Counted from the stretch's first letter, positions 1-8,024 are shown. The stretch: DNA of 18,345 nucleotides from an uncultured Alphaproteobacteria bacterium (GCA_937900425.1 CALCDT010000281.1:1-18345); one strand, 5' to 3'. Program-made: numbers and translations. The notes: generated by a model not told the origin, from the letters alone.

Positions 1-101
1 CGCGCCCGCCCGCGCCCGATCCGGCGCCCGCCGCCGACACCGGCCCGCGGCCCGACCTCTCGTCCCTGCGCCAGTCGCTGTTCGGCAAGACCGGCCGGTG
101 A
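1..101 (+). CDS. 3' end of an unidentified gene (partial)
   Basis: An open frame enters from the left edge (codons starting at position 3) and ends at TGA 99-101. The visible tail is about 32 residues: a Pro/Ala/Asp-rich stretch, then a tail ending SLRQSLFGKTGR. Low-complexity Pro/Ala linkers followed by a short conserved-looking tail are common at protein C-termini in GC-rich alphaproteobacteria, but I do not recognise the family. The stop lies only 19 bases from the convergent choV stop, so the two genes are tail to tail with no obvious terminator between them. It could also be a chance open frame, since the fragment is short and GC-rich. Confidence 0.45.
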   Translation, partial: RPPAPDPAPAADTGPRPDLSSLRQSLFGKTGR

Positions 102-120
102 GGCGCGCGCGGCGAACGCG

Positions 121-1302
<1,182 letters not shown>

Positions 1303-1304
1303 GA

Positions 1305-2156
1305 TCAGTGTCCCTTCCGCTTGGTCTCGGGCCGCTTGCAGACCCGGTCGAGCACGATGGCGAGGATGACGATGGCGAGGCCGGCCTCGAAGCCCATGCC
1401 GATGTTGACCGTGTTGAGCGCGCGCACCACCGGCTTGCCGAGGCCGTCGGCGCCGACGAGGGCGGCGATCACCACCATGGAGAGGGCGAGCATGATGCAC
1501 TGGGTGATGCCGGCCATGATCGTCGGCAGGGCGTAGGGCAGCTCGACCTTGTAGAGCATCTGGCGCTTCGTCGCCCCGAAGGCCTTTCCGGCCTCGTAGA
1601 GCTGGGTCGGCACCGAGGAGACGCCGAGGTGGGTGAGGCGGATCGGCGCCGGGATCGAGAAGATCACCGTCGAGATGACGCCGGGCACCACGCCGAGGCC
1701 GAACAGGATCAGCGTCGGGATCAGGTAGACGAAGGTCGGCACCGTCTGCATCAGGTCGAGCACGGGCCTGAGGCCGGCGTAGAAACGCGGGTGATGGGCG
1801 GCGGCGATGCCGACCGGCACGCCGATGGCGACGCAGATCGCGGTGGCCACCAGCACCTGCGCCAGCGTCATCACCGTCTGGTCCCAGAAGCCGAGGTTGG
1901 CGACCAGCAGCAGACCGCCGACGATGAAGACGACGAGCCCGACCGATCGGTGCAGCCACCAGGCCCCCGCCGCGATCGCGGCGATCAGCGCCAGCGGCGG
2001 GATCGCCAGCAGCGCGTCGGTCAACCCGTCGATTCCGGTCTCGAGGACGATGGAGATCACGTCGAACACGACCTGGAACTGCGTCGTCAGGAAGTCGACG
2101 AAACTCGCCATGGTCGCCCCGAGCGGGATCTTGTGATCGATCAGCCATTGATACAT
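1305..2156 (-). CDS. choW: Choline ABC transporter permease ChoW (ProW family)
   Basis: Inner-membrane permease of the choline importer, 283 residues. Hydrophobic segments are visible around 52-64, 72-88, 97-120, 138-160, 217-237 and 255-270. The cytoplasmic EAA loop that docks on the ATPase is clear: EAGKAFGATKRQ starting at Glu188, continuing to the conserved Leu and Pro near 201-211. The start at ATG 2156 is preceded by CGAGGATC about ten bases upstream; an internal Met16 is a weaker alternative. It lies 278 bases downstream of choX, a gap filled by an inverted repeat pair, and is tightly followed by choV. This is a single permease gene, as in choXWV of Sinorhizobium and proVWX of enterics. 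Confidence 0.92.
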   Translation of the reverse strand: MYQWLIDHKIPLGATMASFVDFLTTQFQVVFDVISIVLETGIDGLTDALLAIPPLALIAAIAAGAWWLHRSVGLVVFIVGGLLLVANLGFWDQTVMTLAQVLVATAICVAIGVPVGIAAAHHPRFYAGLRPVLDLMQTVPTFVYLIPTLILFGLGVVPGVISTVIFSIPAPIRLTHLGVSSVPTQLYEAGKAFGATKRQMLYKVELPYALPTIMAGITQCIMLALSMVVIAALVGADGLGKPVVRALNTVNIGMGFEAGLAIVILAIVLDRVCKRPETKRKGH

Positions 2157-2240
2157 CGGCGCGATCCTCGTGGACGGTGGGGGTGGATGAACGGGGTGGC
2201 GATCCGGTGGAGAAGGGGCGCTTCGCGTCGCGGGGCCGCC

Positions 2241-2392
2241 CCCTCATCCGGCCCTTCGGGCCACCTTCTCCCCGGCGGGGAGAAGATTGGAACGCGCCGC
2301 AAACGAGGCGGAAGATGCCGGGCGCCGAAGTTGCCGTTCGTTGATCCCTTCTCCCCCTCGGGGAGAAGGTGGCCCGAAGGGCCGGATGAGGG
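2241..2392. repeat. Inverted pair of 34-bp intergenic palindromic repeats between choX and choW
   Basis: Positions 2241-2274 read CCCTCATCCGGCCCTTCGGG and then CCACCTTCTCCCCG. Positions 2359-2392 are the exact reverse complement, 34 of 34 bases. Each copy also contains its own small palindromes (GGCCCTTCGGGCC; CTTCTCCCC with GGGGAGAAG). The 84 bases between the copies extend the second palindrome on each side but then diverge. The pattern resembles the mosaic palindromic elements (RIME/ABC type) scattered between genes in rhizobia; that family assignment is from memory of their typical sequence. Transcribed as part of choXWV, the pair would form a long stem after choX, which could stabilise the choX message or reduce readthrough into choW and choV. 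Confidence 0.85.
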
Positions 2393-2434
2393 CGCGCCGC
2401 ACGACGGACGTGCGCCGCGCCCCCGCGTCGATCC

Positions 2435-3379
2435 TCAGAGGCCGAGGCTGGCCTTGACCGCCGGCAGGCCGGGCTCGCCGTCGAAGGTGGTCACGCCGTC
2501 GAGCCAGGCGTCGAGGACGCCGGGGTTCTCCTTCAGCCACTTCTCGGCGGCCTTCTCCGGCGTCATGCCGTCGTCGAGGATGTAGCCCATGACCACGTTC
2601 TCGATCTCGAGCGTGAACTTGAGGTTCTCGACGAACTTGCCGGCGTTCGGGCAGTCGGCGGCGTAGCCGGCGCGGGTGTTGGTGTAGACGGTGGCGCCGC
2701 CGTAGTTCGGGCCGAAGACGTCGTCGCCGCCGGAGAGATATTCCATCTCGAAGTTGGCGTTCATCGGATGCGGCGCCCAGCCGAGGAAGACCACGGCCTC
2801 CTCGCGGCGGGTGGCGCGGGCGACCTGGGCCAGCATGCCCTGCTCGCTCGATTCCATCAGCTCGAAGCCGGAGAGGCCGAAGGTGTCGTCCTTGATCATG
2901 TCGAGGATCAGGCGGTTGCCGTCGTTGCCCGGCTCGATGCCGTAGATCGTGCCCTTGAGCTCGTCCTTGAACTTGGCGATGTCGGTGAAGGACTGGAGGC
3001 CCTTGTCGTAGAGATACTTCGGCACGGCGAGCGTGTATTTCGCGCCTTCGAGGTTGGGGCCGACCACGGTCACCGAGCCGTCGTCGCGGAAGGGGGCGAG
3101 ATCGGCCTCCATCGTCGGCATCCAGTTGCCGAGGAAGACGTCGATGTCCTTGTTCTTCATCGAGGTGTAGGTCACCGGCACCGACAGCAGCTGCACCGAC
3201 GGCGTGTAGCCGAGACCGGTGAAGATCACCGAGGCGAGGCCGGTGGTGGCCGAGATGTCCGACCAGCCGACGTCCGACAGGCGGACGGTCTTGCAGGCCG
3301 GGCCGTCGGCCGCGAGCGCCGGCTGGGCCGCGACGAGGCCGCCGAGCAGCGTGGCGGTCAGCAGGGTGATCTTCTTCAT
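2435..3379 (-). CDS. choX: Periplasmic choline-binding protein ChoX
   Basis: Substrate-binding component of the importer, 314 residues, OpuAC-like family. A typical Sec signal peptide occupies residues 1-23, with cleavage likely after PALA. The choline-binding residues described for Sinorhizobium meliloti ChoX (Trp43, Asp45, Trp90, Tyr119, Asn156, Trp205) all have counterparts here at a constant offset of four: Trp39, Asp41, Trp86, Tyr115, Asn152 and Trp201. Cys29 and Cys243 could form a disulfide. Start chosen at ATG 3379 because it begins the signal peptide and is preceded by GAGAGGAACGG; the open frame further upstream lacks coding character. It is the first gene of a minus-strand unit choX-choW-choV, divergent from betI, which supports choline as substrate. 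Glycine betaine or acetylcholine are less likely ligands. Confidence 0.94.
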   Translation of the reverse strand: MKKITLLTATLLGGLVAAQPALAADGPACKTVRLSDVGWSDISATTGLASVIFTGLGYTPSVQLLSVPVTYTSMKNKDIDVFLGNWMPTMEADLAPFRDDGSVTVVGPNLEGAKYTLAVPKYLYDKGLQSFTDIAKFKDELKGTIYGIEPGNDGNRLILDMIKDDTFGLSGFELMESSEQGMLAQVARATRREEAVVFLGWAPHPMNANFEMEYLSGGDDVFGPNYGGATVYTNTRAGYAADCPNAGKFVENLKFTLEIENVVMGYILDDGMTPEKAAEKWLKENPGVLDAWLDGVTTFDGEPGLPAVKASLGL

Positions 3380-3704
3380 GGTGCCGTTCCTCTCGCTCGT
3401 TACAGGCGCCGGCTCCGGCGATCGGCCGGATGGGCGACGTCGGCCGGGCGGACCCCTCCGGGCCGGCCGCACCGCCATGAATAGCCCGAGGAGACCGGCT
3501 CCGCCACAATGCGGCGCCGCTCCCCGCCCCAAGGGGGAGGATGCGTCCGGGCACGGAGCGACGCGCCCCGGCGGCGGCGTCGCCGCGGGAGAAGCGTTCC
3601 GTGACACGGGTCCGGCGCTTCGCGCCCGGACGGCTGTTCGTCGACCCCCTTGCCGGCGTGTGTTGTTGTCTCGCTCGGCATGCGGAGAGGCGTCGAGGCC
3701 TCTC

Positions 3705-3720
3705 TTGAACAGACATTCAA
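3705..3720. promoter_or_regulatory. Candidate BetI operator 1 (choX side)
   Basis: TTGAACAGACATTCAA is an inverted repeat with arms TTGAA and TTCAA around six bases, followed by TA. E. coli BetI binds a dyad built on ATTGAAC and GTCCAAT, so the arms fit. On the minus strand it overlaps a possible choX promoter with -35 GTGACA at 3743-3738 and -10 TATTGA at 3722-3717, spacer 15. A repressor bound here could therefore block choX. The match is by eye. Confidence 0.5.
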
Positions 3721-3855
3721 TACTTCTCTGTCCGGTTTGTCACGTATAATTTTTCGGCGAAAACGGAAAAAATTGCCCGGAAAAAGGCCGTTCCCGCGCG
3801 AGCTCCGGACGATCGGCCCTGCGCGGCGCTGCCCCGTCCCCTAGCGAAAAGCCGT

Positions 3856-3897
3856 TTGCCATCGCCGGACACGCTATGTATTGTTTCCGCGTTCAAT
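3856..3897 (+). promoter_or_regulatory. Candidate betI promoter with overlapping BetI operator 2
   Basis: TTGCCA at 3856-3861 and TATTGT at 3879-3884 are separated by 17 bases, a reasonable sigma-70 arrangement 44 bases before the betI start. Overlapping the -10 is the imperfect dyad 3880-3897, starting ATTG and ending CGTTCAAT followed by A. Its right half matches the corresponding half of the E. coli BetI site as I remember it. This suggests autorepression of betI-betB-betA relieved by choline, as known for enteric BetI. Confidence 0.5.
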
Positions 3898-3927
3898 AGC
3901 CGTTCACGCCGAGCCGAGGAGGATGCG

Positions 3928-4572
3928 ATGGCCGAGATCGCCGCCGAAGACGTCCGCCGCCGCGCCCCGGAGGACGTGCGCCGCCGCCAGCTGATCGAGG
4001 CGACCATCGAGTCGCTCGCCGACAACGGCTTCAATGCGACGACCCTGTCGCAGATCGCGCGCCGGGCCGGCGTCTCGCCCGGCCTCGTCGCCCATTATTT
4101 CGGCGACAAGGACGGCCTGCTCGAGGCGACGCTGCGCCACCTCGCCGGCCGCATCGGCCGCGCCGTCGCCCAGCGCCTTTCCCGGGCCCGCCATCCGCGC
4201 GAGCGCCTCGTCGCGGTGATCGACGCCAACCTCGCCCCCGAGGAGTTCGACCGCAGGAGCTGCACGGTCTGGCTCGCCTTCTGGGGCCAGGTGCTGCATT
4301 CGGAGCGGCTGCGCCGGGTCCAGAAGGTTTACCAGGGCCGGATGATCTCCAACCTCGCCCACCCGCTGCGCGGCCTCGCCTCGCGCGAGGAAGCCCGCCG
4401 CATCGCCATCTCGATCGCGGCGGTGATCGACGGGCTCTGGCTGCGCTCCACCCTCTCGGCCACCGACGAGACCGACAGCGCCACCGCCCGCGCTATCGCC
4501 ACCGCCTTCATCGACGCCCAGCTCGCCGCCCTGAAGCCGCGGCCGTCCGACCAGCCTTCCGGAGACGCCCCC
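3928..4572 (+). CDS. betI: Choline-responsive TetR-family repressor BetI (no own stop codon; runs in frame into betB)
   Basis: DNA-binding repressor of choline-to-betaine genes; choline relieves repression in the E. coli family member. The N-terminal TetR domain has its helix-turn-helix at about residues 39-58 (TLSQIARRAGVSPGLVAHYF), and the C-terminal domain shows the BetI-type TVWLAFWGQ (113-121) and AAVIDGLWLRSTL segments. ATG 3928 is chosen for the preceding AGGAGG five bases upstream. Recognisable BetI sequence ends near residue 202; usual family length is 195-205. The coordinates here stop just before the betB GTG, because no in-frame stop exists: translation would continue through all of betB to 6039. 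An EDVRRR hexapeptide is repeated at residues 7-12 and 15-20. The fusion may be real, or a one-base indel in the betI tail may have removed the expected TGA at 4574-4576. Confidence 0.88.
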
Positions 4573-4575
4573 GTG
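4561..4575 (+). promoter_or_regulatory. Ribosome binding site and GTG start of betB inside the betI frame
   Basis: GGAGA at 4561-4565 precedes GTG 4573-4575, with eight bases between GGAG and the start codon. The first residues from this GTG (MTDTPLVRNHVGG) fit the usual start of BetB. The bases GTGA at 4573-4576 form the classic overlapping start/stop, and the same GTGA junction is used by the response regulator/kinase pair at 14587-14590. At this site, however, the betI frame is not the one that reads TGA. BetB can thus plausibly be made on its own even if BetI also reads through. Confidence 0.65.
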
Positions 4576-6039
4576 ACCGACACCCCCCTCGTCCGCAACC
4601 ACGTCGGCGGCCGCTCTGTCGAGGCGGCGGACCACCGGACCTTCGAGACGATCGACCCCGCCACCGGCGAGGTCCTCGCCCTCGTCGAGATCGCCGGCGA
4701 GGCCGAGGTCGAGGCCGCCGTCGCCGCCGCCGAAGCCGGCCAGAAGGTCTGGGCGGCGATGACCGGGGCCGAGCGCGGCCGCATCCTCAAGCGCGTCGCC
4801 GCGCTGCTGCGCGAACGCAACGACGAACTCGCCCTGCTCGAGACCCGCGACACCGGCAAGCCGATCCAGGAGACGAGCGTCGTCGACGTGATCTCGGGCG
4901 CCGAATGCCTCGAATATTTCGCCGGCCTCGCCTCGGGCCTCACCGGCGAGCACGTCGATCTCGGACCCTCGGCTTTCGGCTACACCCGGCGCGAGCCGCT
5001 CGGCATCGTCGCCGGCATCGGCGCCTGGAACTATCCGCTCCAGATCGCCTGCTGGAAGTCGGCCCCGGCGCTCGCCTGCGGCAACGCCATGATCTTCAAG
5101 CCGGCCGAACTGACGCCGCTCACGGCCGTGAAGCTCGCCGAGATCATGACCGAGGCCGGCGTTCCGGACGGCGTCTTCAACGTCGTCCAGGGCTTTGCCG
5201 ACACCGGCCGCCTGCTGACCCGCCATCCGAAGATCGCCAAGGTGTCGCTGACCGGCGAGGTCGGCACCGGCAGGAAGGTGATGGCCGACGCCGCCGGCAC
5301 GCTGAAGCAGGTGACGCTGGAACTCGGCGGCAAGTCGCCGCTGATCGTCTTCCCCGACGCCGACCTCGACGACGCCGTCTCCGGGGCGATGCTGGCGAAT
5401 TTCTATTCGGCCGGCGAGGTCTGCTCCAACGGCACCCGCGTCTTCGTCCACGAGAGCGTCAAGGCCGCCTTCACGCAGAAGCTGGTCGCCCGGGTGAAGG
5501 CGATGACGATCGGCGATCCGAAGGACCCGGCGACCCAGGTCGGCGCCCTCATTTCGAAGGCGCACATGGACAAGGTGCTCGGCCTGATCGAGGCCGGCAA
5601 GGCGGCGGGCGCGAAGGTGCTCGTCGGCGGCGGCCGCTTCAACGAGGGCGCCTGCGCCGCCGGCTGCTTCGTCGCCCCGACGGTGTTCGACGGCTGCACC
5701 GAGGACATGACCATCGTGCGCGACGAGATCTTCGGCCCGGTGATGTCGCTGCTCTCCTTCACCGACGAGGACGAGGTGATCGCCCGGGCCAACGCCACCG
5801 ACTTCGGCCTCGCCGCCGGCGTCTTCACCAGGGACCTCGCCCGCGGCCACCGGGTGATCGCGCAGCTTGAGGCCGGCACCTGCTGGATCAACCACTACAA
5901 CGTCACGCCGATCGAACTGCCCTTCGGCGGCGTCAAGCAGTCCGGCCTCGGCCGCGAGAATTCCCGGGCCGCGATCGAGCACTACACGCAGCTGAAGAGC
6001 GTCTACGTCAACCTCGGCAGGGTCGAGGCGCCCTATTGA
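4573..6039 (+). CDS. betB: Betaine aldehyde dehydrogenase BetB
   Basis: NAD(P)+-dependent cytoplasmic enzyme oxidising betaine aldehyde to glycine betaine, second step of the pathway. It is 488 residues from the GTG at 4573 (E. coli BetB 490). Aldehyde dehydrogenase hallmarks are Asn153 in GAWNYPLQ, general base Glu250 in LELGGKSPL, catalytic Cys284 in SAGEVCSNGTRVF, then EIFGPVMS and PFGGVKQSGLGREN near the C-terminus. Similarity to E. coli BetB is high along the full length, including TRREPLGIVAGIGAWNYP. GTG was chosen for its Shine-Dalgarno and position; the frame is also continuous with betI upstream. Followed by betA after 73 bases on the same strand. Confidence 0.94.
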   Translation: MTDTPLVRNHVGGRSVEAADHRTFETIDPATGEVLALVEIAGEAEVEAAVAAAEAGQKVWAAMTGAERGRILKRVAALLRERNDELALLETRDTGKPIQETSVVDVISGAECLEYFAGLASGLTGEHVDLGPSAFGYTRREPLGIVAGIGAWNYPLQIACWKSAPALACGNAMIFKPAELTPLTAVKLAEIMTEAGVPDGVFNVVQGFADTGRLLTRHPKIAKVSLTGEVGTGRKVMADAAGTLKQVTLELGGKSPLIVFPDADLDDAVSGAMLANFYSAGEVCSNGTRVFVHESVKAAFTQKLVARVKAMTIGDPKDPATQVGALISKAHMDKVLGLIEAGKAAGAKVLVGGGRFNEGACAAGCFVAPTVFDGCTEDMTIVRDEIFGPVMSLLSFTDEDEVIARANATDFGLAAGVFTRDLARGHRVIAQLEAGTCWINHYNVTPIELPFGGVKQSGLGRENSRAAIEHYTQLKSVYVNLGRVEAPY

Positions 6040-6112
6040 GGGGCGACGCGCCGGGCTCCGCGCGAAGGGACCCCGGCGGGCGATGAGGACGGACAGGACC
6101 GGTGAGGGCCCA

Positions 6113-7780
6113 ATGACCACCGAGAACACCCCCTTCGACTACGTCATCGTCGGCGCCGGCTCGGCCGGCTGCGTCCTCGCCGACCGCCTGTCGGAGGACG
6201 GCACGGCGAGCGTGCTGGTGCTGGAATTCGGCGGCTCCGACCGCTCGGTCTTCATCCAGATGCCGAGCGCGCTGTCGATCCCGATGAACATGAAGAAATA
6301 CAACTGGATGTACGAGAGCGAGCCGGAGCCCGGCCTCGGCGGCCGCCGCATGCACTGCCCGCGCGGCAAGGTGCTCGGCGGTTCGTCGTCGATCAACGGC
6401 CTCGTCTACGTCCGCGGCAATCCGGCCGACTTCGACCGCTGGCGCGAGGAAGGCGCCGACGGCTGGTCCTATGCCGACGTGCTGCCCTATTTCCGCAAGG
6501 CCGAGACCCGGCGCGAGGGCGGCGACGCTTACCGCGGCGCCGACGGCCCGCTCGCCACCCGCTACGGCGCCCTCAAGAACCCGCTCTACGACGCCTTCGT
6601 CGAGGCGGGGCGGCAGGCCGGCTATCCCGTCACCTCCGACATCAACGGCGGCCAGCAGGAAGGCTTCGGCCGGATGGACATGACGGTGAAGGACGGCGTG
6701 CGCTGGTCCGCCGCCAACGCCTATCTGAAGCCGGCGATGAAGCGGAGCAACCTCAAGGTCGAGACCCACGCCCGGGCGCTCGGCGTCGTCTTCGAGGGCA
6801 GGCGCGCGATCGGCGTGCGCTACGAGCAGGGCGGCGAGGAGAGGTTCGTGCGCGCCCGCCGCGAGGTGATCCTGTCCGGCGGGCCGATCAACACGCCGCA
6901 ACTGCTGAAACTCTCCGGCGTCGGCCCCGCGGCCGAGCTGAAGGCGAACGGCATCGCCGTCGTCGCCGACCGGCCCGGCGTCGGCGAGAACCTGCAGGAC
7001 CACCTCGAATTCTACTTCCAGGTCGCCTGCAAGGAGCCGATCACGCTCTATTCGTCGATGGGCCTGATCCCGCGCGGGCTGATCGGCCTGCGCTGGCTGC
7101 TGACGAAGGACGGCCTCGGCGCCACCAACCACTTCGAGACCTGCGGCTTCATCCGCTCGCGCGCGGGCATTCCCTACCCGGACATCCAGTATCACTTCCT
7201 GCCGCTGGCCGTGACCTACGACGGCAAGGGCCTCGCCTCCGAACACGGCTTCCAGGCCCACGTCGGCCCGATGCGGTCGAAAAGCCGGGGCTGGGTGCGG
7301 CTGGCGTCGTCGGACCCGCGCGAGGCGCCGAAGATCTTCTTCAACTACATGAGCCATCCCGACGACCGCGAGGAGATGCGCGCCTGCGTCCGCCTCACCC
7401 GCGAGATCTTCGCCCAGAAGGCCTTCGACCGCTGGCGCGGCCGCGAGATCCAGCCGGGGGCCGACGTCGTCACCGACGAGGCGATCGACGCCTTCGTCGC
7501 CCGCGCCGTCGAGAGCGCCTATCATCCGTCCTGCACGGCGAAGATGGGTGCGAAGAGCGACCCGATGGCGGTGGTCGACGCCGAGGCGCGGGTTCACGGC
7601 GTCGAGGGGCTGCGGGTGGTCGATTCCTCGATCATGCCCTCGATCACCACGGGCAACCTCAACGCCCCGACCATCATGCTCGCCGAAAAGGCCGCCGACC
7701 ACATCCGCGGCCGCACTCCGCTCGCCCCGAGCAACGCGGACTATCACCGGGCTGAAAACTGGAAGACGGCGCAGCGCTGA
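6113..7780 (+). CDS. betA: Choline dehydrogenase BetA (GMC oxidoreductase)
   Basis: FAD enzyme, usually membrane-associated, that oxidises choline to betaine aldehyde and passes electrons to the respiratory chain. It has 555 residues (E. coli BetA 556). The FAD-binding motif VGAGSAG begins near residue 13; GMC signature 1 is GKVLGGSSSINGLVYVRG and signature 2 GGPINTPQLLKLSGVG. The active-site His lies in AYHPSCTAKMG and the second conserved polar position in NLNAPTIMLAEKAADHIRG. ATG 6113 is preferred over ATG 6083, because GTGAGG precedes it and the N-terminus then aligns with the family. No transmembrane helix is evident. Last gene of betI-betB-betA; a hairpin with a T run lies about 60 bases downstream. 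No betC (choline sulfatase), which sits in this operon in Sinorhizobium, is present here. Confidence 0.95.
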   Translation: MTTENTPFDYVIVGAGSAGCVLADRLSEDGTASVLVLEFGGSDRSVFIQMPSALSIPMNMKKYNWMYESEPEPGLGGRRMHCPRGKVLGGSSSINGLVYVRGNPADFDRWREEGADGWSYADVLPYFRKAETRREGGDAYRGADGPLATRYGALKNPLYDAFVEAGRQAGYPVTSDINGGQQEGFGRMDMTVKDGVRWSAANAYLKPAMKRSNLKVETHARALGVVFEGRRAIGVRYEQGGEERFVRARREVILSGGPINTPQLLKLSGVGPAAELKANGIAVVADRPGVGENLQDHLEFYFQVACKEPITLYSSMGLIPRGLIGLRWLLTKDGLGATNHFETCGFIRSRAGIPYPDIQYHFLPLAVTYDGKGLASEHGFQAHVGPMRSKSRGWVRLASSDPREAPKIFFNYMSHPDDREEMRACVRLTREIFAQKAFDRWRGREIQPGADVVTDEAIDAFVARAVESAYHPSCTAKMGAKSDPMAVVDAEARVHGVEGLRVVDSSIMPSITTGNLNAPTIMLAEKAADHIRGRTPLAPSNADYHRAENWKTAQR

Positions 7781-7841
7781 CGGCGGGAGGCCGCAGCGTC
7801 GTCCCCTTGGCGGGGCACTCCGATCCAACGCGAGAAAAATG

Positions 7842-7869
7842 CTCCGCGGCGCCGCCGGCGGGGCCTTTT
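7842..7869 (+). terminator. Possible terminator of the bet operon
   Basis: CTCCGC at 7842-7847 pairs with GCGGGG at 7858-7863 across a GC-rich loop, followed by CC and TTTT at 7866-7869. It lies about 60 bases after the betA stop. The stem is short and the T run brief, so this is a moderate candidate. Confidence 0.4.
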
Positions 7870-7923
7870 CGCGTCGCGCACCGGACCGCCCGGCGCCTGC
7901 CGGAGCGGCCTTGCCGAACGGCC

Positions 7924-7948
7924 AAAAAAAGACCGCCCGAAGGCGGCC
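7924..7948 (-). terminator. Rho-independent terminator of the small RNA candidate
   Basis: On the minus strand a seven-pair stem (GGCCGCC and GGCGGUC, one G-U pair) with UUCG tetraloop is followed immediately by seven T. It lies 250 bases beyond the ppc stop, so it could also catch ppc readthrough, but the promoter directly upstream argues for a dedicated short transcript. Confidence 0.8.
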
Positions 7949-7982
7949 TGAAGTCTTAGGGAGGAAACGCCCTAAAGAGGGC
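7924..7982 (-). ncRNA. Candidate small RNA (about 59 nt) with CCUCC hairpin and UUCG terminator
   Basis: Reading the minus strand, -35 TTGCAA (8017-8012) and -10 CATATT (7994-7989), 17 bases apart, predict a start near G7982. The transcript begins GCCCUC, then UUUAGGG (7976-7970) pairs with CCCUAAG (7961-7955) around the loop CGUUUCCU, placing UUUCCUCCC at the loop and its edge. It ends in a textbook terminator: GGCCGCC, UUCG loop, GGCGGUC, then seven U (7948-7924). No open frame fits between. The exposed anti-Shine-Dalgarno-like CCUCC recalls stress sRNAs of alphaproteobacteria such as the cuckoo/CcsR and GsrN types; membership is only an analogy. An alternative 5' fold, GCCC with GGGC, competes with the first hairpin. 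Confidence 0.5.
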
Positions 7983-7988
7983 AAGGAG

Positions 7989-8024
7989 AATATGCCTCAT
8001 CCCGGCCCGTTTTGCAATGCAGCA
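7989..8024 (-). promoter_or_regulatory. Candidate small RNA promoter with TGC-rich box
   Basis: TTGCAA at 8012-8017 and CATATT (complement of 7989-7994) have a 17-base spacer. The -35 is embedded in TGCAATGCAGCA (8013-8024). A similar element, TGTGCACTGCACCA, lies at 8135-8148. Such TGC/GCA dyads resemble sites bound by the polyhydroxyalkanoate regulator PhaR in alphaproteobacteria, a tentative comparison; no phasin or polymer gene is in the window. Confidence 0.4.

Larger units (their letters stand above)
3380..3927. other. choX-betI divergent control region (no gene)
   Basis: No convincing gene lies in these 548 bases; the short open frames here have no ribosome binding site or family resemblance. 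The betI-proximal part from about 3700 is noticeably more AT-rich and holds candidate promoters for both directions and two BetI-like dyads, listed separately. Around 3505-3545 there is a C-rich then G-rich inverted segment (CTCCCCGCCCC followed by AAGGGGGAGG) that may be a degenerate copy of a rhizobial intergenic repeat, but it does not match the 2241-2392 repeats base for base. Confidence 0.6.
3928..6039 (+). other. Uninterrupted BetI-BetB reading frame
   Basis: From the betI ATG at 3928 to the TGA at 6037-6039 there is no stop, giving a possible 703-residue protein: repressor domain 1-202, a linker of about 13 residues rich in Pro/Ser/Asp, then complete aldehyde dehydrogenase from residue 216. 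The linker shows no obvious loss of coding character, so composition alone does not settle between true fusion and a lost stop. Confidence 0.6.

Noticed and set aside
2241..2392. Insertion-sequence terminal inverted repeats
   Set aside because: Only 84 bases separate the copies, with no transposase or target duplication; intergenic palindromic repeats fit better.
3650..3844. Short plus-strand frame in the choX-betI gap
   Set aside because: No ribosome binding site, covers the AT-rich promoter zone and dyad, and has no recognisable sequence.
6083..6112. Upstream ATG 6083 as betA start
   Set aside because: It adds ten residues (MRTDRTGEGP) not seen in BetA, and ATG 6113 has GTGAGG at suitable spacing.
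3904..6129. 741-codon minus-strand open frame opposite betI/betB
   Set aside because: Composition artefact of GC-rich codons; Asp/Gly/Arg/Val-rich translation with no family motifs, while the plus strand has clear BetI and BetB.
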